Positions 38,713-50,151 are shown, counted from the first letter of the stretch. The stretch: 64,000 nt of DNA from Euleptes europaea (GCF_029931775.1 NC_079312.1:10175821-10239820); one strand, 5' to 3'. The notes: generated by a model from the sequence alone, not told the origin. Numbers and translations are program-made.

Positions 38713-39354
38713 CTGATGTGCTTTCTACTTGCTCATAAAGTCAACAGGAAAAAAAAATAAGAATGCATTCCTCCCTTCTCCCCACCCCAAGAGTGCAACA
38801 CATGAACAACTCCATATAATAAACAGTTGTCTTCTCTCCAGATACAAAGTTGTTGGAATAACTTATAACACAGGACAACATTTTGTTTGCTTCCATAAAT
38901 TTGGAATGAAGGGCCACTGGCATCTATATGATGGACTGCAGGAACTACAGAGCTCAGGACATGGCAACATAGAGGCTACAGAAGCTGGTTCAGCAATATT
39001 CTCAAACGACATCCATTTCCCAACCACATTGTTGCTGTACGTCAGTAATGCACCTAATGTTCCTTGCCTCACCTGGAGAACAGACTCCCATTTCCAGGGA
39101 CAGTCAATAAAAAGTATCTGAAACAAGTATGCAGTTCCAATTTTGTATGATTTATTATTTCATGGTCCATATACACTGAGCTGCCTAAGACACTTTCAGA
39201 TAACTGCGCACTGTGGAATGACTGCAGTTTGTACAACACACCTTTCAACTGCAAGTAAGCTACTGCATCGTCTCAGCAGATGTAGAATTTCATACAATAG
39301 AAACTGTTCGAGGCAAAGATTAACATACAGCAGGAGATTTACTAAACAGGGGGG

Positions 39355-40065
39355 AAATAATAGAATCACAGAGTTGGAAGGGACCACCAGGGCCATCAAG
39401 TCCAACCCCCTGCACAATGCAGGAAATTCACAATTAATTCCTCCCCCCCCCACACCCCTAGCGACCAGAAGATGGCCAAGATGCCCTCCCTCACATGATC
39501 TGCCTAAGGTCACAGAATCAGCATTGCTGACAGATGGCTATCTAACCTCTTCTTAAAAACCTCCAGGGAAGGAGAGCTTACCACCTCCCGAGGAAACCTG
39601 TCCCACTGAGGAACCGCTCTAGCTAAATTCTTCCTAATGTCTAGACGGAAACCCTTTTGATTTAATTTCAACCCGTTGGTTCTGGTCCGACCTTCTGGGA
39701 AAACAGAAAACAACTCGGCACCCTCCTTTATATGACAGCCCCTCAAGTACTTGAACATGGTTATCACATCCCCTCTCAGTCTTCTCATCTTCAGGCTAAA
39801 CATACCCAGCTCCTTCAACCTTTCCTCATAGGACTTGGTCTCCAGATCCCTCACCATCTTTGTCGGCCCTTCTCTGGACACGTTCCAGCTTGTCTACATC
39901 TTTCTTAAATTGTGGTGCCCAAAACTGAACACAGTACTCTAGTTGAGGTCTAACCAGAGCAGAGTAAAGTGATACCATCACTTCATGTGATCTGGACACT
40001 ATACTTCTGTTGATGCAGCCCAAGACTGCATTTGCCTTTTTAGTTACGCATCACACTGCTGACTT
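39355..40065 (-). mobile_element. CR1 LINE 3' end
   Basis: Minus orientation. It encodes CR1 ORF2 C-terminal text ([64 protein letters not shown]). It ends with the CR1 3'UTR (plus-strand ATAGAATCACAGAGTTGGAA), the conserved terminus of amniote CR1. Frames are broken and the 5' part is truncated. Confidence 0.88.
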
Positions 40066-40444
40066 ATGTTCAGAGAGATTATTCATATCTAGAATAACCA
40101 GATGAAAACTGGAAACCTCAAAATTGGCACCAGCATCAGAATAACTGCGGGAGTTGCAATTCCAAAAATGCAGGGTAGGAATGGAAACAATCTGGTCCAG
40201 ATTAATTTGTCGTATGTATAAGATTTTAAGATAATAAAAAATGTACCTAATATGCTTGTATTATTATTTCATGTTACTTTTCCATTTTATTAATTTCCCC
40301 TGTTGATGCTGCACACCAAATGCATTGGGGTTGCAAGAATGACGACAGAATGTGTTCCCCTTTGCACCATTTGTTTCTCTGCCTTCGTTTTGCCTCGCTG
40401 CAGCCCCCTTCTTTTCTTCCCAGATGAACAATATAAAATCCCTC
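40066..40444. other. No gene recognised
   Basis: AT-rich spacer between CR1 and Bov-B fragments. Confidence 0.4.
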
Positions 40445-40640
40445 TAACGTTTTGCTAGGAAAAAGTGAGGCCAGCAGGAAAAGAGGCAGACCCAACAAGA
40501 GATGGATGGACTCAACAAAGGAAGCCACAGCCCTCCGTTCGCAAGACCTGAGCAAGGCTGTTAAAGATAGGACGTTTTGGAGGACTTTCATTCATAGGGT
40601 CGCCATGAGTTGGAAGCGACTTGAGGGCACTTAACACACA
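40445..40640 (+). mobile_element. Bov-B (RTE) LINE 3' end
   Basis: The frame reads KRGRPNKRWMDSTKEA, then DLSKAVKDRTFWRTFIHRVA, the C-terminus of the RTE/Bov-B polyprotein. The characteristic 3' end GGTCGCCATGAGTTGGAAGC and GACTTGAGGGCACTTAACAC follows. 5' truncated, as is usual for LINEs. Confidence 0.85.
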
Positions 40641-41050
40641 AACACACATGCACAGAAAACACACACACAATATTTGGCAATGGAAGTGCCGGTTCTCTCC
40701 AGACGAGCCCAAAAGGAAGAGGCAGGACAGGCGGGGGGGGGGGGTGAATTAGGTCCCCTCCTTTGCAAACCTGCAGACCAGCGGCCAGTTCAGAGCCCTT
40801 CTGAGGCTCCTGGGGATCCTACAGCAGAGGAAGCAACAGCAGGCACTGCAAATACAACTAGCCAACTGTGGCCAAACGAGCCACGGGGGGGGGGGGCAGA
40901 AACTGGCCCCGAGCCCCGCTGGGCCAGATCAAAAGGGTCCGCCCAGCAGTCAAGAGCCAGACGAGCTCAGGCTGGTTGCAGGGAACAAACCCCCACGTGG
41001 GTGGGAACACCAACCCCAGACCTGCTGCACGAGACCCTCCACGGACTCAC

Positions 41051-41440
41051 CTCCCCTGCAGACGTGCAGAAGCCCGGGTCTCCCTCCACCCGGGTCGGGG
41101 GGCCAGACAGGGGAGAGGCCCCGAGGGACTCCATGTGGGCCAGGTTTCCTTCTGCCGCTCTGGGAAAAGCCTGGCGGAGGCAGAGTGAGCCTCGATGGTG
41201 CTCGCAGCGCCTTCTGGGAAACGTAGTTCCCTGCAACCACCAGACCCAGGAGGAGGAACAGAGGCCTTTGGAAAGAGGCGGTTTCCTCGCTCGGCTTCTG
41301 GGCCTGGGGGGAGCAGCTTCCTCTTCTGACGGCCCCCCCTGCAGGGGAGACCAGCTGGAGAGAGGCTGACAAAGGGACAGAGGGCAACGGGGAAGAAACA
41401 CTTTCCTGCCCAAAACTGTAGGGTTGGTTGCAGCACTTTG
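41051..41440 (-). promoter_or_regulatory. Probable KRAB-ZNF first exon and promoter, copy B
   Basis: GC-rich minus-strand block ending in the donor CTGCAGGGGAG|GTGAGTCC (41051/41050). It is similar to 35244-35480 and lies upstream of the KRAB exon at 36.5 kb. It contains a near-consensus ZNF143-type site (41209-41228). Transcription start and any coding content are unknown. Confidence 0.55.
41209..41228 (-). promoter_or_regulatory. ZNF143/THAP11-type promoter motif
   Basis: Minus strand AACTACGTTTCCCAGAAGGC matches the vertebrate ACTACNNTTCCCAGAANGC promoter element. The homologous site near 35412-35432 has drifted. Confidence 0.6.
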
Positions 41441-41685
41441 TTCTCCCACAGGAAGCTTCGCTTTTCCAGGCATTCACCTATGAAAAGGGAGGGTGACCAG
41501 GCCCAGGCTGCTCAGGCCTTGCAAACTGTCAAGCTGGGTCTTCCTCTTTTCCTGCCGCCTTCAACTTTTCCTAGCCTTATTGTCTTTTCCTATGACTCTG
41601 GTCTTCTCATAATGCAACCAAAGTACGATAGCCTCAGTTCAGCCATTCTAGCTTCTAGGCTTGACTTGATCGAGAACCCAGTGAT

Positions 41686-41688
<3 letters not shown>

Positions 41689-41749
<61 letters not shown>

Positions 41750-41790
41750 TCATTCATTCATTCATTCATTCATTCATTCATTCATTCATT
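41689..41790 (+). repeat. (TTTC)n(ATTC)n microsatellite
   Basis: About 15 perfect TTTC repeats followed by about 10 ATTC repeats. Frames through it are artefacts. Confidence 0.97.
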
Positions 41791-41804
41791 TTTGTATTCC
41801 TAGC

Positions 41805-42290
41805 CCGCCCTCCCCCAGCGAAGCTGGGCTCAGGGCAGGTTACAACATCAAAATTTCCAATATACTAATAACAATAAAATATATAAAACCACAGAACAAC
41901 CCGATTAATTTAAAAGATTAATATATAAAAGATTAGTATATAAAGATATATATAAATATATATAGTATATAAAAATATATATAAAACATTAGTATATAAG
42001 TGCATACTGTGGCAGTATGTACATAGTATTTAATCAGTTCGGCTATCCACCCTCAATTAGGTCCTAAACTGAGGGTGGGGAGTAGGGAGGCCAGCACAGA
42101 TCTTACTTAATCTCACCTGCGACCGTCCTCAACCATAGGCCTGGCGGAACAGCTCTGTCTTACAGGCCCTGCGGAACTCCTTCAGGTCCCGCAGGGCCCT
42201 GATGTTATTCGGCAGAGCATCCCATCAGGAGAGGCCCTGGCCCTGGCCGAGGACAGCCGCACATTTCTTGGCAATCCACAGCATGCATAA
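41805..42290 (-). repeat. LINE-3'-end-like interspersed repeat
   Basis: Inverted relative of 9355-9830 and 22860-23310: CGCCCTCCCCCAGCGAAGCT near the start, an AT-rich simple stretch (41870-42010), then CTTACAGGCCCTGCGGAACT and GGCAGAGCATCCCATCAGGA. The family was not identified. Confidence 0.55.
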
Positions 42291-42299
42291 AACTCTCCT

Positions 42300-42515
42300 C
42301 CTATGTAATTTTTGCACCATTTAATGTCTGAATCTTTGCTTGAGTTCCATTTTTAGGTATCTGGTGGGTTCTATAACCCTAATCCCTATTGCAGTTTATT
42401 GAATGTCCCATCCTGTTGATGGTATTGACTCGCTCTGTGTAATCTGCCTTGAGTCCCAGTGAGAAAGGTGGATGGTAAATAGCATAAATTTAAAAGAAAA
42501 ATAAAGGAAAACATG
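42300..42515 (+). repeat. LINE 3'-end-like repeat fragment
   Basis: Contains TGTAATCTGCCTTGAGTCCC and GAAAGGTGGATGGTAAATAG then an A-rich tail, typical of amniote LINE or SINE 3' ends. Confidence 0.5.
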
Positions 42516-42550
42516 GACAGAAAATCCTTTGACCCTCAGGCTGGCCAAAC

Positions 42551-42741
42551 CAGTGGTTCCCAAACTTTTTGGCCACCGCCCCCTTGGTTCCACAAACTCA
42601 ACCCCAGCACCCCCTACCCTATCCAACACACAGTTGAAGGGGCCCACCTCTAGCACCCCCTGCTTCCCCCTTGCTCCTAGTGCCCCCCTAGCTAACTCAC
42701 TGCTCCCCAGGGGGTGGTACTGCCCACTTTGGGAACCGCTG
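42551..42741. mobile_element. Non-autonomous hAT element, 191 bp, perfect 8-bp target duplication
   Basis: Terminal repeats CAGTGGTTCCCAAACTTT and the inverted CACTTTGGGAACCGCTG. It is flanked by GGCCAAAC on both sides (42543-42550, 42742-42749). An 8-bp duplication and CAGTGGTTC termini are diagnostic of hAT. Confidence 0.93.
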
Positions 42742-43065
42742 GGCCAAACACTTCCCAATTGATGATATGGATGTGAAAGAATAGCTGTGGCTCAGAAGTA
42801 TTTATGTATGGTCTGGAACAAGAGAATCTTAAGGATCATTTACTCCCAGATGAGTCTGCCCATCAACTAAGATCTTTGGCTGAGACCCTCTGTCAGCTGG
42901 TGGGTAGTTATCAGAGACACAAGCCTTTTCTGTAGTAGCACCCCAGTTATGGATTTCCTCCCCTAAACGCTCAAATTTGCCCCATGTCTCAGCTTTTAAC
43001 ATACACATCTGGCACGTCTTCTGGTATTTAGGTGACGCTTTATCATTTTTATCGTTCGTCTACAT

Positions 43066-44217
43066 CAGTGGTTCTCAACCTTTTTCGAGTCGTGACCCCC
43101 TTTTACAATTGCCAAGTAACCTGCGACCCTCGTCACATTTGCATAAATTTGCATAAATGACATTTTCAATAGGATAAAGAAAACACATTTGTTTTTTTGG
43201 CAGTCCAGGGTATCCATATATATAATTACTTTAAAGTTTAAAGTTTAAAACAAACAAGCAAACGGTACTACCACCTGTTGCGCAGCGGCTGTGATGGTGT
43301 GGCGCAGCAACCTTTCCTGGCAAGGAGGAAAGAGTGCCTTTGAGCATGCACTGCATTCCTTGTCCTCCCCTCTCCCCCAAAAAACTCTTCCAGGCAGGCC
43401 GGGGCTCTCATGAGGAAACCCCCTCTCTGTGACTGGGACACTGCTTGTGCACAGAACTGCAGTTATTCCTCAAAGCGGAGCTCCGTTTAATCACCTCACA
43501 AGAGTGAAGGGCCAGGAAAGAGCCGAGGGCCGCTTATCCTGCTCTGACTTTTCGTGCCTTTTTCTCCCCTCCGCCAGTCACCGCTCCTTCTGCGCCTCAC
43601 CGAACCTGCACGCTAGAGGGGGAAATCCCGAACTGCGCATGCACCTCGACTCTCTCCCCCTTGGCCTTGCCAGAGCGGAACTGATGACTCAGGGCAGAGC
43701 GGAATCAGGGCAGAAAAGCGAAGCCACACTACAGACACGCGCACTTGGATTCCAGGCTGAAGCTCCCGCCCCACCAGAGCGTGGCTAAAAGTAAAAACAA
43801 CGTGGCTGTAGCGGCCTCAAGGGGGACCACCCTCCTCTCCTCCGAGACCTGAACTGGCCAAGCCAGGGGAGCTTCCTCGGCCTCCCACACATCCTGCCGC
43901 ATCATCCGCCCGGCGCAGGTGCGACCGCGCCCAGGGCTGGCCCGCCTGCCTCTCAGCTGGCAGCGGGGCTACAGCTGGTGTGCGGCGGCACGCAGCCGCG
44001 TCTCTGCAGCCCGGCTCCTTCTTGCTGTCTATCGGCCAGTTCCTCATCTCTCTGCTTGGGGTGTTCCCTGCCCTCGAGGATGGATCAGGGTTACAGGGCG
44101 TCTAGGTTAGTCCTGGACAGCCCGGGATGGGGGCTGTCCCAGGACAGTGGCGGCGACCCCCCAGAAAACACTTCGCGACCCCCTTGGGGGTCCCGACCCC
44201 CAGGTTGAGAATCACTG
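43066..44217. mobile_element. Non-autonomous hAT element, 1.15 kb, GC-rich, perfect 8-bp target duplication
   Basis: Begins CAGTGGTTCTCAACCTTTTT and ends GGTTGAGAATCACTG, flanked by GTCTACAT on both sides (43058-43065, 44218-44225). The inner ~800 bp is GC- and CpG-rich and encodes no transposase. Short frames inside look accidental. The perfect duplication suggests moderate or young age. Confidence 0.92.
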
Positions 44218-44225
44218 GTCTACAT

Positions 44226-44589
44226 TGTAATGGAAAGGCGGGATTGATGACCAAACAAAATAACCAAACAATAAATGTAAACAAATTTATCACCCATTCT
44301 TTCCTAAGGTTTGTTTGTGCATGTAAAAGGATACAAACTGTTCCATCCTCTTCCTGGCCACAGAATCAATATTTTCAAATTCATTGATCATATTTATATC
44401 ACATCTTTCCTCCAAGCCAGTCACTGGCTTAAAAGTTACACAATTAATCAAAAACCAAGATTATAACTGTTGGGAGGAAAAAGTCATTGTTCCTTTGTTT
44501 ATACGGGAGCCCATAAAAATCTCCACAGAGGAGGTATTCCTGCCAAGGGAATGAATCTTTTCTCAGGGAGACGCCAACAGAAGTACATT
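44226..44589. other. No gene recognised
   Basis: AT-rich flank downstream of the SCAN-ZNF gene. Confidence 0.4.
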
Positions 44590-44815
44590 CTATTGGTGGT
44601 GGAAAATGCGGTAAAGTCACAGCTGGCTTACGGCAACCCTATAAGGTCTTCAAGGCCATAGATGCTCAGTGGGGGTTTGCAATCGCTTGCCTCTTTGTGG
44701 CGACTCTGGACTTCCTTGGTGGTCTCCCATTCAAATACTAACCAGAACTCACCCTGTTTAGCTTCCAAGATCTGACACGTTTTGGCTAGCCTGGGCCATC
44801 CAGGTCAGGGCACAC
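44590..44815 (-). repeat. 5S rRNA-derived SINE, copy 1
   Basis: The minus-strand head derives from 5S rRNA: plus-strand GGTCTCCCATTCAAATACTA and CCTGTTTAGCTTCCAAGATC are reverse-complement 5S internal-promoter sequence. The tail (CAGCTGGCTTACGGCAACCC) is Bov-B-like. Confidence 0.75.
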
Positions 44816-44816
44816 T

Positions 44817-46387
44817 CTATTGACTCAGTGCTAAAACTGGTTTCCCTGAGTTGTGTGTCCTCTCGTGTCTAGCAAGATGCGCTTTCCGGCTGAAGCTTTT
44901 CCCACAGTCTTTGCATCCATGTGGCTTCTCCCCCGTGTGGGTTCTCTCATGCACTACAAGGGTCGACCTGGCGCTAAAGCTTTTACCACAACATGCACAT
45001 TGGAAAGGTTTCTCTCCCGGGTGGTCTCGCCAATGAGTAAGGAGGTGCGATTTCTGGCTAAAGCCCTTCCCACAGTCTGGATATTTATGTGGCTTCTCCC
45101 CGGTGTGGATTCTCTGGTGGCTATTCAGATTTGTTTTCTGGCTGAAGCTTTTCCCACAATATTGGCATTTGTGCAGCTTCTCTCCTGTGTGGGTTCTCTC
45201 ATGGGCAACAAGGGTGGACCGGCCACCAAAGGTTTTCTTACAGTGTGAGCATTTGTATGGCTTCTTCCCTGTGTGGGTTCTCAAGTGTCCAGTAAGAAGG
45301 GAGCTCAAGTTGAAGGTTTTTCCACAGACAAAACACTTATAGGGCTTGTCTCCTGTATGCACTCTCTGATGGTTCGTCAGCTGGGATTTGTTACTGAAAC
45401 CTTTCCCACAGTCTGAACACTTGTGCGGTTTCTCTAAAGCATGGGTGTTTTCATGAGCAATCAGAATCGATCGCAGACTGAAACTTTTCTCACACTGTGA
45501 GCACTGAAACGGCCTCTCTCCGGTGTGAATTCTCTGATGACTATTAAGATGAGCCCTCTGGCTGAAGCTTTTCCCGCAGTCCGAGCATTTGTGTGGCTTA
45601 TCTCCTGTGTGGGTCCTCTCGTGAGCTAGAAGAACAGACCTGAAACTGAAGCTTTTAACACATTCCAAGCACTTATACGGTTTCTCCCCTGTGTGGATTC
45701 TCTGGTGCCTTCGGAAGGTTGCACTCCAGCTAAACGTTCTCCCGCACTCAAAACATTTATAGGGCTTGTCTCCCGTGTGTATTCTCTGGTGGCTAATAAG
45801 CTGTGACCCGGCACAGAAGGTTTTCTCGCAGTATGAGCATTTGTAAGGCTTCTCCCCAGTGTGCGATCTCTCATGCACATTCAGGTTTGTGCTCCTGCTG
45901 AAGTTCTTCCCACAGTGAGAACATTTAAAGGGCTTTTCTCCCGTGTGGATTCTTTGGTGGATATTAAGGTCTGATTTCTGGCTGAAGCTTTTTCCGCAGT
46001 CCAGACATTGGTAAGGTTTTTCTCCTGTGTGGGTCCTCTTGTGCTTAATAAGGTCGGTGCTCCAGCTGAAACTTTTCTGGCAAATGCTGCATGTTTTTCG
46101 CCTCTCAGCCCGCAGAATGTTCTGTTGGGTTGAGGTTTTGGCAAGATCCCTATCTGCTCTCCTATAACAAATGGATTTCCCACCTTTGTGGTTTCCTCGC
46201 TGCCTCTCAGGCGTAGGCTGACTCTCAAAAGCATTTTCCTGATCAGGACACCAAACCCTACCAAGGTCGAGTTCCTCTACCAATGACCCAGGAGACTCCA
46301 ATCGATCAGTAAATCCTGGGGCATGATTTTCCTCCTCAGTTTTGAGTATCCAGTCAACACTTGCTCTAGCAAAGGAAGACTCGTTCT
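44817..46387 (-). CDS. SCAN zinc-finger gene, exon 3: 15 C2H2 fingers
   Basis: Terminal exon of the gene whose earlier exons are at 47403-47505 and 51051-51749. Acceptor TTCTTTTCTGCAG; the phase-1 entry fits. After a ~90-residue spacer come 15 consecutive C2H2 fingers with TGEKP linkers and a short tail ending PVLALSQ. Finger 13 (HKYPDCGK) has Tyr for its first zinc Cys and is likely non-functional; finger linkers 8-9 (TH-ALEKP) and 10-11 (TGKKP) vary. With the other exons the frame is continuous for about 782 residues and shows no defect. The product would be a nuclear DNA-binding factor that dimerises through SCAN. Confidence 0.9.
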
Positions 46388-46469
46388 CTGCAGAAAAGAA
46401 AGAACCACAAAACGGGGAAGGCTTTCAATTTCATTCATTGAATTTACAACTGGTATGCACTATACTGGG

Positions 46470-46626
46470 GAGGGAAGGTAGTATGGTATAGCCTGATCTC
46501 GTCAGCTAAGCAGAGTGAGTACTTGGAAGGGAGACCCCCAAGGAAGACTCTGCAGAGGAAAGCAATGGCCGGCCCCTTCTGCTTCTCACCTGCCTTGCTG
46601 GGGTCAACTGTGACTGGATGGCACTT
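46470..46626 (+). repeat. 5S rRNA-derived SINE, copy 2
   Basis: GCCTGATCTCGTCAGCTAAG and GAGTACTTGGAAGGGAGACC match the 5S internal promoter region. A SINE body and a Bov-B-like tail (GTGACTGGATGGCACTT) follow. It sits in the intron of the SCAN-ZNF gene. Confidence 0.8.
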
Positions 46627-47402
46627 ATTGCACTATCCTGAAGGTTCGGAGGTGGGGGGAGTTGGAAGTTGGACAACAAAGAAAATTTAAAAGCCCCATT
46701 ATACAGAGTGAAAACATTACAGGACCACGTCGACTTGATCCTCTCCAGCAAAGTCAGTTCACAACAGAGAAGGCCAAGTGGCAAGGTGATTGCAGACCAG
46801 GCCGTGAGGTGACAACCACACACTTCCAGCCAATGAATAGAAAGAGGGGAGCCAGTCACAAAACAGGTGCCACAGCTTACCTTCAACCACACAATGAAGA
46901 TCTTCCACAGCAGTGCTGTGGTGGCAGCTGCTGCAAACTCAACATTTCTAAACGTCTGTCTCCCTCTATCAGTGCCTTTCACCTGCCGGCGAAGACATTT
47001 TTGTGTTGTCTGGCATACCCCCAATAATGGTTATTGGCCCTCGTTATAGTGCTGTTTATGTGTTTTTAACTGAATTTTATAATTTTAACTATTTTTAATT
47101 GTTTAAATGTTTTAATGGTTTTACGTTTGCCACCATGTGGACCCTGACTGAGAAGAAAGGCTGTGTAAAAATGTTTTAAATAACTGACTACATAAATACC
47201 CACATTGCCAATCAAATCTCCAGTGGCCAATCAGAAGCTTTGTTGGGTGAACCCACCATCTGGTCCTGCCCAGTTTCTAAAAGCACTTGGTGGGTACCAC
47301 CATGGCACCCCTGGACACCACGTTGGGGACCCCCGCTCTAACTACTGCATCACACTTCTCTGCCACTTCCCATAACAGCTCTCCCGTAACAGCACATCTT
47401 AC
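46627..47402 (-). other. Intron 2 of the SCAN-ZNF gene
   Basis: Non-coding. An AT-rich LINE-3'-end-like stretch lies at 47040-47180, and a hAT-like right end at about 47215-47336 (GACACCACGTTGGGGACCCC) without a visible partner. Confidence 0.5.
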
Positions 47403-47505
47403 CGAGTAAGCCATAATCCCCTGGCTTAGTTTCTTCAGATTCCAAAGGAGCCGGCTCTTCTTTGGGGGAATTCAAAGATGTGTCATCCCTAAGTGGCTCC
47501 AGGAT
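47403..47505 (-). CDS. SCAN zinc-finger gene, exon 2 (acidic linker)
   Basis: 103-bp exon between acceptor TTTATTGTTTCAG and donor CTCG|GTAAGA. Phase 0 in, phase 1 out, matching its neighbours. It reads ILEPLRDDTSLNSPKEEPAP and ends GDYGLL. Its counterpart in the divergent SCAN gene is 60188-60317 (both begin LEP). Too short to be found from frame length alone. Confidence 0.82.
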
Positions 47506-47629
47506 CTGAAACAATAAATGATTTTTTTGTCAGGCCTGACTGAAACCCGATTCAGGCATATCTCTGTGGGAGGAATATATCACTTCTGTGGACCCAAAGT
47601 CAGGCCATTATAGAATTCAGCTTTGCCAT

Positions 47630-48235
47630 TAGAGAATCATAGAGTTGGAAGGGGCCAGCTAGTCCAGCCCATTGCTCAATGCAGGATCAGCATAGAGCAT
47701 CCCCGACAAGTATTTGTCCAGCCGCTGCTTAAAGACTGCCAGTGAGGGGGAGCTCACCAGCTCCCTAGGTAGCCAATTGCACTGTTGAACAACTCTTACA
47801 GCTAAACTTTTTCCTAATATCTATCCAGTACCTTTCCGCCTGTAATTTAATCCCATTATTGTGGGTCCTATCCTCAGCTGCCAACAGGAACAGCGCCCTG
47901 CCCTCCTCCAAGTGACAGCTTTTCAGATACTTAGAGAGAGTAATCATGTCCCCCCCTCAATCTCCTCCAGACTGAACATTCCCAACTCTCCCAGCCTTTC
48001 CTCATAGGGCTTGGTCTCCAGGCCCCTGATCATCCTCTTCGCTCTCCTCTTCATCCTCTTTGCTCTCTCCACATCCTTTTTGAAGCGAGTCCTCCAGGAC
48101 CTCGCACAATACTCCAGGTGCGGCCTGACTGATGCAGTGTACAGCAGGACCGTGACATCTTGCGATTTGTATGTTATGCTTCTGTTTTTACACCCCAAGA
48201 TCGCATTAACCTTTTTTGTAGGCTGTAACAGTAAC
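47630..48235 (-). mobile_element. CR1 LINE 3' end
   Basis: Minus orientation. ORF2 C-terminal text: VLLYTASVRPHLEYCARSW, ETKPYEERLGELGMFSLEEI, then CHLEEGRALFLLAAEDRTHN and the CR1 terminus (plus-strand AATCATAGAGTTGGAAGGGG). Truncated and broken. Confidence 0.87.
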
Positions 48236-48336
48236 ATCTGGCCACAGAATCCACACGTCCTGGGCAGGCAATATACTTCCCTGCTGACAGACAAAGAGGA
48301 AATACTTCTTCACACAGTGAGTGATTAAAAATGTGG

Positions 48337-48589
48337 ATCTTGTAGGTTATCCGGGCTGTGTAACCGTGGTCTTGGAATTTTCTTTCCTGACGTTTCGCCA
48401 GCAGCTGTGGCAGGCATCTTCAGAGTAGTAACACTGAAGGACAGTGTCTCTTCAGTGTTACTACTCTGAAGATGCCTGCCACAGTTGCTGGCGAAACGTC
48501 AGGAAAGAAAATTCCAAGACCACGGTTACACAGCCCGGATAACCTACAAGAACCAATGAACTCTGACCGTGAAAGCCTTTGACAATATT
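48337..48589. mobile_element. 253-bp foldback element with hammerhead-like cores
   Basis: Long imperfect palindrome between copies of TTAAAAATGTGG (48325-48336, 48590-48601). The arms carry GTTATCCGGGCTGTGTAACC and its complement; one arm has an extra ~40 bp (CCAATGAACTCTGACCGTGA). A copy of exactly the same length in opposite orientation is at 59525-59777. No coding capacity. The 12-bp duplication does not fit common cut-and-paste families. Confidence 0.85.
48462..48504 (+). ncRNA. Hammerhead-ribozyme-like motif
   Basis: CTGAAGA (48466-48472), stem II 48473-48492 closed by GCC/GGC with an inner GC/GC, GAAA (48493-48496), then CGTC and AGGA. GAA-ACGT-C forms a self-complementary minimal stem III with C at the cleavage position. 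Stem I here pairs three of four (TACT/AGGA). The inverted arm holds the same motif on the minus strand (48385-48427). Confidence 0.6.
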
Positions 48590-48890
48590 TTAAAAATGTG
48601 GAATTTGCTACCAGAAGATGTAGTGATGGCCGTAGGCACAGACGGCTTCAAAAGGGGATTGGGCAGATACATGGAGGATAGGTCTGCCAGTGGCTGCTGG
48701 CCATCGTGTCTCAAGGGAACTTCCGCATTAAAAGGCAGTCAGCCTCTGAACAGCAGTGCCAGGGAAGGGTTTTGTGCTCTATGCCCTGCTGTCAGTCCTC
48801 CAAAGAAACTGGTTGGCACTGCGTGACACAGGATGCTGGACTAGAGACCACTGGCCTGATCCAGCAGTGCTCTTCTGGTGTTCTCCATCA

Positions 48891-49639
48891 CAATTGCCTT
48901 GGAATTCAGATCATTGTTTTGGAGAGTGGCATGGGATGAGCACCTTCTCTCCCACCAAGGATCCCTGCCTGGAAAAGGTCCCTGCTGTGGCATTTTGCAT
49001 AAAGCTCTTCTCAACCTGCTTTGTGTTGCATTCAATTCAACTTTTCAACAGGTGGCCCGACAACAGATTCAGAAGCAAGATTTTGGAAAAACTGGTTTTG
49101 TATGTATATGGGGGGTGTTAAAAATGTTGCCTCTCCTAGTGGATTGGGGCTGTTCCCGATTACAAAAAAGCCACAACACATTCAGCAATATTCATTTTCC
49201 ATATAAGACTCTCACAATTGTGGACCAAAAGTATGGGTTGGCATTGTCTTCCCTGTAGAAGCAATGATCACAGGTTCACCACAGATTTTCTCCGGTTTCT
49301 ATGCAGACTCTTAATGCATTGTGGGATTTTCCTCCTCTCCCAACTCCTTGGATAAGCTCTTCCTTTTCTTATCTATCTACAGTAACCTCAGACCCGAAAG
49401 GAAGGGTTTTCTCTTCCCCCCCTTTCACTCTCGCTCTAGGCTCTCCACCTACCAGCTCTTATTTATTTGTTTATTTAGAATATTACAGTCCCTCCTTTTG
49501 AGGGTCCTGCTTGAGATAGCTCTTAAAAACCACAATATTAAAACACAAGCCATTGGACATAAGCAGTACAAAAACGATCGATAACATCACTAAAAAGCAC
49601 TATACGCCAGCTGTGACTTGATGAGAAAACTTTAAGAGC
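48891..49639. other. Intron 1 sequence of the SCAN-ZNF gene, no exon seen
   Basis: No recognisable exon or well-preserved transposon. Confidence 0.4.
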
Positions 49640-49815
49640 TGTGACTAGCCAAAGGTCACTCAGTTGGCTTCATGTGCAGGACTGGGGAAACAAATCCAGT
49701 TCATCAGATTAGCCTCCGCTGCTCATGTGGAGGAGTGGGGAATCAAATCCAGTTCTCCAGATCAGAGTCCACCAATCCAAACCACCGCTCTTAGCCACTA
49801 CAACATGCCAGCTCT
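49640..49815 (-). repeat. MIR-like CORE SINE, copy 1
   Basis: Minus orientation: GTGACTAGCCAAAGGTCACT is the reverse of the CORE signature GTGACCTTGGGCTAGTCAC. The tRNA-like head is at GAGTCCACCAATCCAAACCA. Confidence 0.75.
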
Positions 49816-50151
49816 CATCTAGTTAGCGTGGAAGGAAGGATCCCACCAGGCAAAAGGACAGGAAACTCATTCTCATAACCTTGGCAATCACCCTCCAGGT
49901 CAGCTGGCCACAGGGATGTTTCTCTACTGTGAAGGTAAAAAAAAACACTCCACTGTCATTGGCTCGAGCAGAACCCTAATCTGAACAAGGAGGTAAACTG
50001 ACCCCAGAACGTGTATGTATGTGTGTCTTAAAGATGACAGTTGTCCTGTGCACTTTCTCTCCCCCCGCTTGTAATTTCTGACCAGCTGCAGTGTAGACAG
50101 GAATGATGGTGGGGTCATGCTTACGCCCACATGTACTGAGTAGAAAATAGG

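Larger units (their letters stand above)
48270..48890 (+). mobile_element. CR1/L2-like LINE 3' end, split by a foldback element
   Basis: Left part GGAAATACTTCTTCACACAG, right part from TTAAAAATGTGGAATTTGCT through TGGACTAGAGACCACTGGCC to GATCCAGCAGTGCTCTTCT. The insertion at 48337-48589 separates them with a duplicated 12-mer. The terminal block is like that at 62960-63305. Confidence 0.7.

Noticed and set aside
43429-44208. Several frames of 60-120 residues in GC-rich DNA
   Set aside because: They lie wholly inside a non-autonomous hAT element and show no conserved domain.
49301-49584. Possible short gene upstream of a CORE SINE
   Set aside because: Two overlapping frames under 90 residues, no domain and no splice support.
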